From Marinobacter sp. F3R11 (GTDB lineage Bacteria > Pseudomonadota > Gammaproteobacteria > Pseudomonadales > Oleiphilaceae): a stretch of DNA of 64,000 bases. The notes below the pieces were generated by a model, which saw only the letters and a list, made by a program, of their open reading frames with translations, ran no database searches and was not told where the DNA came from. Shown piece after piece: positions 1 to 8,231 of the stretch. Position 1 is the first letter of the stretch. Each line of letters begins with the position of its first letter. The translations under genes and the position numbers were made by a program. The stretch spans positions 33,742 to 97,741 of the forward strand of contig NZ_QOCH01000017.1 of NCBI RefSeq assembly GCF_003318275.1, written 5' to 3'.

Positions 1-1496
1 GGTTCGAGCTCTGGCTGGCGGAGGCTGACGAGGCGTCAGATGCTCAGTGGCTGGAGCAGCATGGCTATGAAGATCCGGCCGGCAGTCTGAGCCTGCTTGG
101 CGGCCTGCGAGACAGTCGCACAGTTCAGACTATGCAGACTCAGGGGCGTAAACGGCTGAATCAGTTCATGCCGGTATTGCTGGAAGCCTTGGCACAGGTA
201 GCGAACCCGTCAGAAACCCTGTCCCGTGTGTTGCAACTGGTTGAAGCGATTTTGCGCCGAACTGCCTACATGGTTTTGCTGCTGGAGAATCCGGGCGCCC
301 GTACCCAGCTGGTCAGGCTCTGCAGTGAGAGCCCCTGGATAGCTCGGCAGCTGGCGGAAACGCCACTTCTGCTGGACGAACTGCTCAATGCTGAAAGTCT
401 ATATACGCCACCGGCAAAAGAGGAGCTGCAGGACGACCTGCGCCAGCAGATGCTTCGGATTTCGTACGATGATCTGGAAAATCAGATGGAGTCGCTGCGG
501 CATTTCAAAAAGGCTCACTCGCTCCGGGTCGCCGCTTCCGAGCTGAAAGGAACTCTGCCATTGATGAAGGTAAGTGATTACCTGACATGGATTGCTGAGG
601 TTGTTCTCGATCACGTTGTGGATGTGGCGTTTGCCAATCTGGTTGCTCGCCATGGCATGCCCGGTGGGGGTGAGGGCGCATCCAATGAAACGGATTTTGC
701 CGTTATAGGTTATGGGAAACTTGGGGGAGTTGAACTTGGTTACACGTCGGATCTGGACCTGGTGTTCGTCCATAATGCGGACCCGCAGCTGACAACGGAT
801 GGCGACAAGCCCATTGATAATGCTGTTTTCTATACGCGTCTGGGGCAGAGGATTGTTCACATACTCAATGCCCAGACGCCTTCGGGACAACTGTATGAAG
901 TCGATATGCGGTTGCGCCCGTCGGGCAATTCCGGGCTACTGGTAAGCTCACTGCAGGCTTTCGAAAAATATCAGCGCAAGGATGCATGGACATGGGAGCA
1001 CCAGGCGCTTGCGCGGGCCCGGGGTGTGGCCGGGTGTCGAAAAACACTCGGGGCTTTTGAGGCAATCCGGCACGATATTCTATGCCAGCACCGTGATAAA
1101 AGCGCCTTACGCAGGGAGGTGCTGGATATGCGTGAAAAAATGCGTGCGAACCTGGGTACCCCAGAAAGCCAGAGCGGGGAGGTTTTCCACATCAAGCACG
1201 ATGCCGGTGGAATAGTGGATATCGAGTTTATGGTGCAATATCTCGTGCTTGCATGGTGTGAGAGCTACCCGCAACTGACCCGATGGTCTGATAATATCCG
1301 GCAACTGGAAGAGCTGGGGCGGGCCGGTGTGTTGTCAGTGGATGATGCAGAAAAACTACGTGAAGCATACATAACGTTGCGTTCAAGTATTCATCGGAGG
1401 GCGCTCCAGAATCTTAACAGTCAGGTTGAGGGCGATGCATTTGCGGACGAGCGGAGGTTTATCCGGTCGGTCTGGCAGAAAATCATGGTGGGATAG
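1..1496 (+). CDS. glnE: Glutamine synthetase adenylyltransferase/deadenylase, C-terminal part (5' truncated)
   Basis: This is the C-terminal half of the bifunctional enzyme that adds AMP to and removes AMP from glutamine synthetase in response to PII signalling. The frame is open from base 3 through to the stop at 1494-1496, giving about 497 residues out of the roughly 950 usual for the family, so the gene starts outside the window. The visible part holds the second nucleotidyltransferase domain, with GYGKLGGVELGYTSDLDLVF around positions 711-770 carrying the GG and D-x-D metal-binding motifs, followed by the helical C-terminal domain (HIKHDAGGIVDIEFMVQYLV). This second domain is the one that adenylylates in the E. 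coli enzyme. ilvE follows after 80 bp, the same order as in Pseudomonas. Internal ATGs such as 132 are not the start, because coding similarity continues upstream of them. Confidence 0.95.
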   Translation, partial: FELWLAEADEASDAQWLEQHGYEDPAGSLSLLGGLRDSRTVQTMQTQGRKRLNQFMPVLLEALAQVANPSETLSRVLQLVEAILRRTAYMVLLLENPGARTQLVRLCSESPWIARQLAETPLLLDELLNAESLYTPPAKEELQDDLRQQMLRISYDDLENQMESLRHFKKAHSLRVAASELKGTLPLMKVSDYLTWIAEVVLDHVVDVAFANLVARHGMPGGGEGASNETDFAVIGYGKLGGVELGYTSDLDLVFVHNADPQLTTDGDKPIDNAVFYTRLGQRIVHILNAQTPSGQLYEVDMRLRPSGNSGLLVSSLQAFEKYQRKDAWTWEHQALARARGVAGCRKTLGAFEAIRHDILCQHRDKSALRREVLDMREKMRANLGTPESQSGEVFHIKHDAGGIVDIEFMVQYLVLAWCESYPQLTRWSDNIRQLEELGRAGVLSVDDAEKLREAYITLRSSIHRRALQNLNSQVEGDAFADERRFIRSVWQKIMVG

Positions 1497-1527
1497 CCGC
1501 TCTGGGTGTCGTTCTATCAAAAATTCC

Positions 1528-1536
1528 TGCTAGAAT
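1528..1536 (+). promoter_or_regulatory. Possible extended -10 promoter of ilvE
   Basis: TGCTAGAAT lies about 40 bp before the ilvE start and fits an extended -10 element (TG-n-TAGAAT). No good -35 hexamer is visible 17 bp upstream. An AGGAG ribosome binding site at 1563-1567 precedes the ATG at 1577 by 9 bases. Confidence 0.4.
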
Positions 1537-1576
1537 ATCCGATCCCCGAAAACTGCTTTTTTAGGAGCAACGAAGA

Positions 1577-2503
1577 ATGTCGATGGCTGATCGCGATGGC
1601 GTTATCTGGCTGGATGGTGAAATGGTTCCCTGGCGTGAAGCCAAAACACACGTCCTGACCCACACTTTGCATTACGGCTTGGGCTGTTTTGAAGGGGTGC
1701 GAGCCTACAACACTGCGAATGGCGCGTCTATTTTTCGACTGAAGGACCATACAGACCGCCTGTTCCGGTCTGCCCATATTCTGAATATGAAAGTGCCGTT
1801 CAGTAAAGAAGAGCTGAACGACGCCCAGTGCGCGGCGGTTCGTGAGAATAACCTTGATGAAGCTTACCTGCGCCCGATGATTTTTCTGGGTTCAGAAGGC
1901 ATGGGGTTGCGTGCAGATAACCTGAAAGTTCATGTGATGGTTGCTGCATGGAGCTGGCCTTCATACATGTCGCCAGAAGCCAAAGAAATTGGCATTAAAG
2001 TGCGTACCTCGTCTTATACTCGCCACCACGTCAACATCACCATGTGTAAGGCCAAGGCTAACGGCAACTACATCAACTCGATGCTGGCGTTGAATGAAGC
2101 CATCGCCAGTGGTTGTGAAGAGGCACTCTTGCTGGACAATGAAGGCTATGTAGCGGAAGGCTCAGGTGAGAATGTTTTCATCATGCGCAATGGTGTTCTG
2201 CATACGCCGGAGCTGACCTCCTGTCTGGAAGGCATTACCCGCCAGACGATTCTGGATTTTGCAGCCGATCTTGGCATCCCGGTAAAAGAGCGACGCATCA
2301 CCCGTGATGAAGTGTACATTGCGGATGAGGCCTTCTTTACGGGTACCGCAGCCGAAGTGTTGCCAATTCGTGAACTGGATGGTCGTGTCATTGGCGCAGG
2401 TAAGCGCGGACCGGTTACTGAAAAGCTGCAGGCTATGTATTTCGATGCGGTTAAAGGGAAGCTCCCGCAGCACAGTGACTGGTTGACGCCGGTTAAAAGC
2501 TGA
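1577..2503 (+). CDS. ilvE: Branched-chain amino acid aminotransferase
   Basis: This PLP-dependent class IV transaminase performs the last step of leucine, isoleucine and valine synthesis, exchanging the amino group with 2-oxoglutarate/glutamate in the cytoplasm. The 308 residues match the usual family length. Visible hallmarks are the N-terminal LDGEMVPWREAKTHVLTHTL segment, the KAKANGNYINSMLA stretch containing the lysine that binds PLP (near residue 160), the EGSGENVF motif and the late TGTAAEV motif. An AGGAG site 9 bases before the ATG supports the start. It lies directly after glnE and before the LPS core region, the same neighbourhood as in Pseudomonas. It has its own hairpin terminator. 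Confidence 0.96.
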   Translation: MSMADRDGVIWLDGEMVPWREAKTHVLTHTLHYGLGCFEGVRAYNTANGASIFRLKDHTDRLFRSAHILNMKVPFSKEELNDAQCAAVRENNLDEAYLRPMIFLGSEGMGLRADNLKVHVMVAAWSWPSYMSPEAKEIGIKVRTSSYTRHHVNITMCKAKANGNYINSMLALNEAIASGCEEALLLDNEGYVAEGSGENVFIMRNGVLHTPELTSCLEGITRQTILDFAADLGIPVKERRITRDEVYIADEAFFTGTAAEVLPIRELDGRVIGAGKRGPVTEKLQAMYFDAVKGKLPQHSDWLTPVKS

Positions 2504-2520
2504 GAATGAATAAATCTGTG

Positions 2521-2563
2521 GCCGTCCTCTGCTGCCAGGCAGTCGGGCGGCTTCTTTGTTTTT
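2521..2563 (+). terminator. Rho-independent terminator of ilvE
   Basis: A GC-rich hairpin has outer arms GCCGTCC / GGGCGGC and inner arms CTGC / GCAG, and is followed directly by the T-rich tract TTCTTTGTTTTT. It ends ilvE transcription before the next small gene. Confidence 0.85.
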
Positions 2564-2591
2564 AAATTCATCAAATCGACAGGTGCAGAAA

Positions 2592-2996
2592 ATGGCTGAT
2601 GTCATTAAAGTTCCGGTTTCGTTCGGCGAAGTCCTAGACAAGATCACTATTCTGGAAATTAAATCCGAACGTATCAAGGATGAAGTCAAACTGCAGAATG
2701 TCCGGCTTGAGTTGGATGAACTCAGCGCGACCTGGAATGAGGCCGTAAAGGACCAGAATGCAATTTCTGAGCTGCGGAAGCAGCTGAAAGCGGTTAACGA
2801 AGAGCTTTGGGTAATTGAAGACGATATTCGGGATGAAGAAGCCGCACAGAACTTTGGGCAGAAATTTATTGAGCTGGCGCGTGCTGTATATGTGACCAAC
2901 GACAAGCGGGCTGCGATCAAAAAGGAAATCAACCTGGCGCTGGGGTCACGTTTCGTTGAGGAAAAATCGTATCAAGATTATACGGCCAGAAAGTAG
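2592..2996 (+). CDS. DUF6165 family protein
   Basis: This small protein of 134 residues matches what I recognise as the DUF6165 family, whose function is not established. It begins MADVIKVPVSFGEVLDKITI and is otherwise mostly charged and helical, with heptad-like leucines between about residues 20 and 90 that suggest a coiled coil. No signal peptide or membrane segment is visible. The start at 2592 is preferred over an in-frame ATG 12 codons earlier because AGGTG at 2581-2585 is correctly spaced and the family motif begins right there. It sits between ilvE and the LPS glycosyltransferases, separated by terminators on both sides, so it is probably transcribed alone. A link with polysaccharide assembly is a guess from position only. 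Confidence 0.8.
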   Translation: MADVIKVPVSFGEVLDKITILEIKSERIKDEVKLQNVRLELDELSATWNEAVKDQNAISELRKQLKAVNEELWVIEDDIRDEEAAQNFGQKFIELARAVYVTNDKRAAIKKEINLALGSRFVEEKSYQDYTARK

Positions 2997-3003
2997 GTCG
3001 TTG

Positions 3004-3031
3004 AAAAAAGGCGCCTTTAGGCGCCTTTTTT
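3004..3031. terminator. Bidirectional rho-independent terminator
   Basis: A perfect GGCGCC/GGCGCC stem with a TTTA loop is flanked by six A on one side and six T on the other. It can therefore stop transcription from both the DUF6165 gene and the convergent LPS gene cluster; its right edge overlaps the stop codon of the latter. Confidence 0.9.
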
Positions 3032-3998
3032 ATTTGTGGTACAGGTCATAACCTTTTTCTCTGTACCAGGCCTGCCACTTTAATTGTCGTCTCAACTTCT
3101 TAAGGCGAGATACAGAAGCATAAGCCTTCAGGTAATCGCCGAAGCCTGGCTTTGATCTTGGCGATACCTCAAGCTGATCAGCAAAGCGATCATATTCGTC
3201 CGCCAGTGGATGAAAGCGTACTTTCCTCCATGGCTTGTCCCAGCCAATGTAGTGGATGATTCCTGGCGAGAGGGTTGCTTCCTCGATTTCGCTTTGCGGG
3301 AAGGCTGCGGTTTGCTCACCAGGCCGGTATAGGCCGGTTTGATGGTTCCACTTCAGGTGTAGATGTTTCCACTTGTCGTGCAGTACCCCATTGAGCGCAC
3401 ACTGGTCATTGGTGCTTATTCTGTCGGGGTTTTCTTTTTTGAATCTGAATACTTTTTCCGGTATCCCGTCCCGTCGCCAGAGGTCAAGGTTGATTAGCAG
3501 CATGCCGGAATTGAAGTATTGGTTTTGGGGGATTCCCAGTTTTTTGTAGGTATGGCCAGACAGGTTTTCGACAGCGCCAATGTGATAATCAGAGATGTCG
3601 GTTTCCCATAACTCGACAATATCGCCTTTGACGATCATATCGCAGTCAAGGTAGATCAATTTGTGCACAGATTGATCAAATATTTCGGGGATAGATATTC
3701 GGTAGTAGGCTGATGAGGTTATGTGCTTGATTGTCGGCAGGTTGTCGTACCGATTACTGTTGAAAGAGACAAAGTCGACGCCAGAAGCGCCCAGCTTCTT
3801 GACCTCCTGGTTCATTCTTGCCTTGTTCCCATCAGATATTCCGCCGTCCAGACAGAATAAAGAGACACGTTCCGGTGCTGAGCAGTTTGCCAGCAGAGAG
3901 TAGAACAATACCGTCAGGTGAGGGGCATAATTGTTGTCAGAACTTGCAACCACACCGATGGAGTTCGGTGGCAGGCTTCGGAGCTGTTCATGTGTCAT
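3030..3998 (-). CDS. Glycosyltransferase family 8 (LPS galactosyl/glucosyltransferase-like)
   Basis: This 322-residue retaining GT-A glycosyltransferase of family 8 (WaaI/WaaJ/RfaJ type) probably adds a hexose from a UDP-sugar to the lipopolysaccharide core at the inner membrane. Family signatures are clear: the N-terminal SDNNYAPHLTVLFYSLL, the metal-binding D-x-D in LIYLDCDMIVKGDI, YFNSGMLLINLDLWR, DQCALNGVL and the C-terminal HYIGWDKPW. It is the last gene of a four-gene reverse operon and overlaps the 3' end of a second GT8 by 11 bp, which suggests translational coupling. It is clearly related to that neighbour, so the pair probably arose by an old tandem duplication. The exact donor and acceptor cannot be read from sequence. 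Confidence 0.88.
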   Translation of the reverse strand: MTHEQLRSLPPNSIGVVASSDNNYAPHLTVLFYSLLANCSAPERVSLFCLDGGISDGNKARMNQEVKKLGASGVDFVSFNSNRYDNLPTIKHITSSAYYRISIPEIFDQSVHKLIYLDCDMIVKGDIVELWETDISDYHIGAVENLSGHTYKKLGIPQNQYFNSGMLLINLDLWRRDGIPEKVFRFKKENPDRISTNDQCALNGVLHDKWKHLHLKWNHQTGLYRPGEQTAAFPQSEIEEATLSPGIIHYIGWDKPWRKVRFHPLADEYDRFADQLEVSPRSKPGFGDYLKAYASVSRLKKLRRQLKWQAWYREKGYDLYHK

Positions 3999-4932
3999 GG
4001 TGGGTTTTACTCCGTTGGAACTTTTTGACAGCTGATTGCCGTTTGTGGCACTTCCAGCGCTGTCTTAATGCGAAATAGTACTTCAGATAGACCTTGAATT
4101 CGCCATCTGGCGGGGGAAGATTTTCCCAAGGCGTAGTGTTTAGGCGTTCTTTGTATTGTGTTTTGAACGGGTGGAAGCAATAGACCTTCCAGGGCTTTTT
4201 CTTGCCCGTAAAATGCACGATCTTTGGGTTCAGAATCGCTTCCTCCATGCTTTCCCGCGAATAGGAGCCCCCTTCACTATATTTCTTTAAGACTTTGTAG
4301 ATATCCGACTGTTGATTCCAGCCCGGCATCAGCCGCAACCAGCGACCACGGAGTACGGCGTTCAGGCTGCACTGGTCGACATACTGGAGTCGGTGTGCAT
4401 TCTTTCTGGCATAGTCAGTAACTTGTTTATGAATGCTCTCACGCCTCCAGCCATCAAGATCAATCAGCAGTACGCCGGAGTTGAAGTATTCTGTGCGCGG
4501 AAAGCCAATATCCTTACATGCCCGCGGCGACAGATTCTCAACGGCAGCAACCAGATGACCTTTCAGATCCAGTTGCCATAGTTCGTTAAGGTCTCCAAGT
4601 ACCAGTGTGTCAGCATCGATGTACAGGATTCGTTCAATATCAGTGGGTATGTACTCGGGCAAATTTATACGCTGGTAGACTGCCTCGCCATACCTTAGGG
4701 TCGGCAAGCCCCGGTAAAGCCGGTCATCCGGCTGATAGATCTCAAGGGTGCTTTTGTGTCGGGCAATGAGATCCTGAAGCTTGTTTATGCTCTCAGGCGA
4801 AATGCTGCAGTTAATCAGGTGAAATGTAATCGGTGTATCCACAGTGGAGGACAGTGCCGAGAGCATCATTACTGCAACGTAAGGCGCGTAATTTTCGTCA
4901 CAGCAGGCGGCAACATGGATTCGGCGGTTCAT
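3988..4932 (-). CDS. Glycosyltransferase family 8 (second copy)
   Basis: This 314-residue family 8 glycosyltransferase resembles its downstream neighbour and is likely another LPS core sugar transferase. It shows CCDENYAPYVAVMMLSAL at the N-terminus, the D-x-D in ILYIDADTLVLGDL, YFNSGVLLIDLDGWR, DQCSLNAVL and HFTGKKKPW. The C-terminus is strongly basic, as expected for association with the inner membrane. Its ATG overlaps the stop of the O-antigen ligase gene (ATGA at 4929-4932). Two adjacent, diverged GT8 genes suggest consecutive additions of hexoses to the outer core. Confidence 0.88.
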   Translation of the reverse strand: MNRRIHVAACCDENYAPYVAVMMLSALSSTVDTPITFHLINCSISPESINKLQDLIARHKSTLEIYQPDDRLYRGLPTLRYGEAVYQRINLPEYIPTDIERILYIDADTLVLGDLNELWQLDLKGHLVAAVENLSPRACKDIGFPRTEYFNSGVLLIDLDGWRRESIHKQVTDYARKNAHRLQYVDQCSLNAVLRGRWLRLMPGWNQQSDIYKVLKKYSEGGSYSRESMEEAILNPKIVHFTGKKKPWKVYCFHPFKTQYKERLNTTPWENLPPPDGEFKVYLKYYFALRQRWKCHKRQSAVKKFQRSKTHHDT

Positions 4933-6296
4933 GGGCTCGCTTCCTCATCATGTGATTGGATACAGAAAGAGTATATGAACCCACCTGTGACGGCATTGAT
5001 ATAATGCCCTGTTGTGTAAAGGGCATATGACTCGAACAGGTTTATGGTAATCCAGAACCCGAAAAAGCTGACCGCAAAAATGAAAACATCATTGGGCATC
5101 TGACCTTTTCTGTGGGCTACAAATGTTGCTATGCCCAGCCAGACGATCATGGCCAGCAAAATGGCTGTTCCCACCAACCCGTTCGCAATAAGGCTCTCGA
5201 TAAATGAGTTGTGGAGGTGGCCAAAGCGTTTCTTGAACGAATCGGAAAAAAACTCGGATTCATCAATCAGGTCATCAACGCTTCCCGGGCCCCAGCCCAT
5301 CAGAGGGCGTTCTTTTAGCCATTCCAGAGCGACTCGCCAGGAAAACAGTCGAACACCATGACTACTGACAGGGTTGGTAGTGTGGTCCTGAAGCGTGATG
5401 TAAGGGGCCAGGGCGAAATCGTGGTTGCTAAACGTAGTTTTGATCCGTTCTGGCGCATTGAGGCCGGAAAGTCCTGCCCCAAACAAGATGAGTAGTGTCA
5501 GAAAAAAAATGGCTTTTCTGCTCTTCTGGCCATGAGTCCTGTGTCTGTTTTTTCGTACAAGGCTGCCGGCTACAGCCAGGGCAAGGATGCTTGCAATGAG
5601 AATGCCCAGCCATGCAGCCCGAGTCTGGGCGCTTATAAACACAAATGTGAGGACAGCAAACGTGAGGACGACAAGAGGTATCGCTACGCGGTGCCAGCGT
5701 GATGAGTGATTTGTGACAATACGGACTGTGAAACAAGAGAGGCCTATAAGGGCTGCGCCGCAGAACATTGCTGTGTGCTGGGCATTGTGAATGCCAAAGT
5801 CCGTCCGTTTTCCTGCCCAGGCCTGGGTCCAGTAGCCAGTACCGATAGTTGTCAGGAAGTAGGTAGCAAGCCCGAGTGCGCTCAATAGTAGAAGGTGCCA
5901 TCGATAAGGGCGTGCAATCACTCCCATACCAAGCGCGACGAGGAATACCATTATCGGCTTCAGGAAATACCGTGTTTCACGAGTTCCCGGCTCAATGTCC
6001 GACGGTAGGCTGCTGGAATACCATAACCTTGCGAGAGCAAGGAATCCCAGCATTATCGTGCATGCCAGAAACAGCGGATCATGGATGACCAGGGATCTGA
6101 GCCCTGTTTTTCTGCCTGAAACGAAGGCCAGCCAGACAAAGGCCAGAATCATTGCGCTCTCGGCCCCTCGATACGCCGTGAGGGCGGGGAGGTAGAAGAA
6201 AATATAGGTCGCAAGAGCCGCGATAAATAGCTTTTCAGCGGTGCTTTTAAGGGACAGCCAGGACACGAATGTTGAGAATTGTGGGAAGCAGGTCAT
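4929..6296 (-). CDS. O-antigen ligase family membrane protein (WaaL-like)
   Basis: This polytopic inner-membrane protein of the Wzy_C/O-antigen ligase superfamily would join undecaprenyl-linked polysaccharide to the lipid A core on the periplasmic face. Some 10-12 hydrophobic segments are visible. The large periplasmic loop near residues 300-370 contains RLFSWRVALEWLKERPLMGWGPGS and then FGHLHNSFIE, with the family's conserved arginine and histidine. I place the start at 6296, where ATGA overlaps the upstream stop, rather than at an ATG 11 codons earlier that would create a 37-bp overlap; this gives 455 residues. Operon neighbours are a heptosyltransferase before it and two GT8 genes after it. 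A polymerase (Wzy) role is an alternative that sequence alone cannot exclude. Confidence 0.85.
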   Translation of the reverse strand: MTCFPQFSTFVSWLSLKSTAEKLFIAALATYIFFYLPALTAYRGAESAMILAFVWLAFVSGRKTGLRSLVIHDPLFLACTIMLGFLALARLWYSSSLPSDIEPGTRETRYFLKPIMVFLVALGMGVIARPYRWHLLLLSALGLATYFLTTIGTGYWTQAWAGKRTDFGIHNAQHTAMFCGAALIGLSCFTVRIVTNHSSRWHRVAIPLVVLTFAVLTFVFISAQTRAAWLGILIASILALAVAGSLVRKNRHRTHGQKSRKAIFFLTLLILFGAGLSGLNAPERIKTTFSNHDFALAPYITLQDHTTNPVSSHGVRLFSWRVALEWLKERPLMGWGPGSVDDLIDESEFFSDSFKKRFGHLHNSFIESLIANGLVGTAILLAMIVWLGIATFVAHRKGQMPNDVFIFAVSFFGFWITINLFESYALYTTGHYINAVTGGFIYSFCIQSHDEEASP

Positions 6297-7339
6297 TGGA
6301 TGGTTTCGTTGCTTCGCTGTGCTATCCACTCATCAAGCTTCGCACAGACTTCATCCACCGGGATCAAATCCATGGCGCCTTCAAATTCAGCTTTTGCTCC
6401 CCAACGGGCCGACTCAATAGTCTTTCCGGTATACATCTCCAATGCTTCACCGTAATGATTAACGCACCATTGTAATGAGTTGTAGGGGCCGGAACGATAG
6501 GGGTTGCTCGCAGCGTAAAGGCCAATAACGTCAGTGCCCATTGCGCTGGCAATGTGGGCTGGTCCGGTATCCGGAGCAACCACAAGGTCAGCTTCGGCCA
6601 TTAATGCTGTCAATTGTTTGAGGGTATCTTTACCACAGATATTAACAGCAGATTCCTGCATTTGATCTGCAATGGAATTGCAAAAATCTATTTCAAAAGT
6701 GGCAGGACTGCCAACCAGGATGACGTTCATTTCATGTTCCCTGATTGCATAGTCGGCCAGAAGTGCGTAGCGGTGAGGTGACCAGTTGCGGAGTATATGG
6801 CTGGCGCATGGGCTGATGATCAGATTCCTCCGATCCTGTCGCAAATAAATCGAGGCGAAATTCCGATCGGATTGAGAAACCGGTATTAGCCATTTTGCCG
6901 GCGCGGGTTTCAGGCCCAATGGCGTCAGAAAACTCGCAAGACAGTCCCGGACATGCTGCTGGCTGGCGGCGGGAATCCGTCGGTTGATAAACAATCCGTG
7001 CAGGTCCTTGCTTCGCGCTTGGTCGTACCCTACCCGGATTTTTGCACGGATACATGCAGAAACGAGGTTTGCCCTGAGTGCGACCTGCATGTGTAGTAGT
7101 GCATCAAATTTGCGCCCTCTGATCGTTTTCCAGAGGTCAACGTAGCCACGCCAGCCACTTTTTTTGTCGAAGACTATGAATTCGACGCCGGGAAGGTCGC
7201 CGATCAATCGTGATTCAATTTTACCGATAACCCAGGTGATTTGGATGCCCGGACACTGCTCCTGAAGACTGAGAACAACAGGCACGACATGGGTGACATC
7301 ACCTATCGCAGACAGGCGAAGAATGCAGACTGATTTCAT
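6293..7339 (-). CDS. Glycosyltransferase family 9, ADP-heptose:LPS heptosyltransferase
   Basis: This 348-residue GT-B enzyme of family 9 would transfer heptose from ADP-heptose onto Kdo or the first heptose of the LPS inner core. The N-terminal ILRLSAIGDVTHVVPVV motif and the C-terminal VVAPDTGPAHIASAMG nucleotide-sugar motif are diagnostic. The ATG at 7339 is preferred to a TTG one codon earlier; AAAGGA lies about 10 bases upstream. It is the first gene of the reverse operon with waaL and two GT8 genes. Its N-terminus looks closest to heptosyltransferase I (WaaC), but the acceptor position is uncertain, so no symbol is given. In Pseudomonas, waaF and waaC occupy this same place after ilvE. 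Confidence 0.88.
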   Translation of the reverse strand: MKSVCILRLSAIGDVTHVVPVVLSLQEQCPGIQITWVIGKIESRLIGDLPGVEFIVFDKKSGWRGYVDLWKTIRGRKFDALLHMQVALRANLVSACIRAKIRVGYDQARSKDLHGLFINRRIPAASQQHVRDCLASFLTPLGLKPAPAKWLIPVSQSDRNFASIYLRQDRRNLIISPCASHILRNWSPHRYALLADYAIREHEMNVILVGSPATFEIDFCNSIADQMQESAVNICGKDTLKQLTALMAEADLVVAPDTGPAHIASAMGTDVIGLYAASNPYRSGPYNSLQWCVNHYGEALEMYTGKTIESARWGAKAEFEGAMDLIPVDEVCAKLDEWIAQRSNETIQ

Positions 7340-7487
7340 CAAACCGAAGTCCTTTGGGGTTTCATTAAATCCTTATGGCCTTCCATGGAGCTTTGCTCGC
7401 GATCATTGATAAACTTTGGAGTATTCTAACTGACTCAGCGGAAATCGTCTCAGATCGTTCGGGACGGTTGAACGCCATTTCATTCAT

Positions 7488-8231
7488 ATGAAGAGAGTTG
7501 TGATGGCAGAGGGTGTGTATATTTCGCGAAAACGTGACTTTGTATCTATAGCCCGTGAGGACTATGGTGCCGCTGTCACTCCGGAGTGGTTTGATCCGGA
7601 TGCCTGGGGTGCCGCGGCGAAGCCAGTCACCAGCGGCGGTCGCGGAGGGGCATGGTTCGTAGAGACGGAGGACATGTCGGCAGTATTGCGAAAGTATCTG
7701 CGCGGCGGCTTTGTTGCAAGATTTTCTGAGTCCAATTATCTCTATCTTGGCGAAAAGCGGGTTCGTTCTTTTGCGGAATTCCGGCTCCTGTTAAAAATGC
7801 ATGACGAGGGATTTCCTGTTCCCCGGCCTATTGCAGCAAGTTACAGGAAGACAGCTATAGCCTGTTATCAGGGCGTGATTCTTATTGAGCGGTTGAAGAA
7901 TTCCGCGCCCTTGGCGGACAGTATTGGAGACCTGTCCCTGAATCGTTGGCGGGCGCTTGGTGAGACACTTCGCCGCTTTCATGATGCGGGTATATGTCAT
8001 GCCGATTTGAACTGTTTTAATATTCTGGTCCGGGATGAAGGCTTTTATCTGATCGATTTTGATAAAGGCGAGGTTAAGAAAAAATCAACGCGGGCCGCTC
8101 CCTGGAAAGCGGCAAATCTGGCGCGACTTCGTCGTTCGCTGGAACGCCTGAATTGGCCCCAGGAAGGTGCAGGGGATCTTCAGGGGCGGTGGCTTGGACT
8201 GGAAGAAGGTTACCAGGGCAAGACCGGATGA
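7488..8231 (+). CDS. kdkA: 3-deoxy-D-manno-octulosonic acid (Kdo) kinase
   Basis: This protein-kinase-fold enzyme of the WaaP/KdkA family would phosphorylate Kdo in the LPS inner core. Visible elements are a glycine-rich GGRGG near residue 51, RKYLRGG, the catalytic loop HADLNCFNIL with H171 and D173, and the metal-binding LIDFDKG. Length (247) fits the family. The first ATG at 7488 has no obvious ribosome site, while one at 7503 has a weak AGAG upstream, so the true start may be five codons later. It is transcribed alone, diverging from the heptosyltransferase operon, and its 3' end overlaps the convergent HAD gene by 22 bp. WaaP-type heptose kinase is the main alternative. Confidence 0.85.
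   Translation: MKRVVMAEGVYISRKRDFVSIAREDYGAAVTPEWFDPDAWGAAAKPVTSGGRGGAWFVETEDMSAVLRKYLRGGFVARFSESNYLYLGEKRVRSFAEFRLLLKMHDEGFPVPRPIAASYRKTAIACYQGVILIERLKNSAPLADSIGDLSLNRWRALGETLRRFHDAGICHADLNCFNILVRDEGFYLIDFDKGEVKKKSTRAAPWKAANLARLRRSLERLNWPQEGAGDLQGRWLGLEEGYQGKTG

Noticed and set aside
2162..2932. Reverse open frame of 256 codons across ilvE and the DUF6165 gene
   Set aside because: It is antisense to two well-supported genes and crosses the ilvE terminator; its serine-rich translation shows no recognisable domain.
3030..4932. The two GT8 genes as a recent duplication
   Set aside because: Motifs are shared but the rest of the two proteins is strongly diverged, so any duplication is old and there is no recombination-prone identity.
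5428..5901. Reverse open frame of 157 codons inside the waaL gene
   Set aside because: It is in another frame of the O-antigen ligase; its cysteine/histidine-rich translation is a frame artefact.
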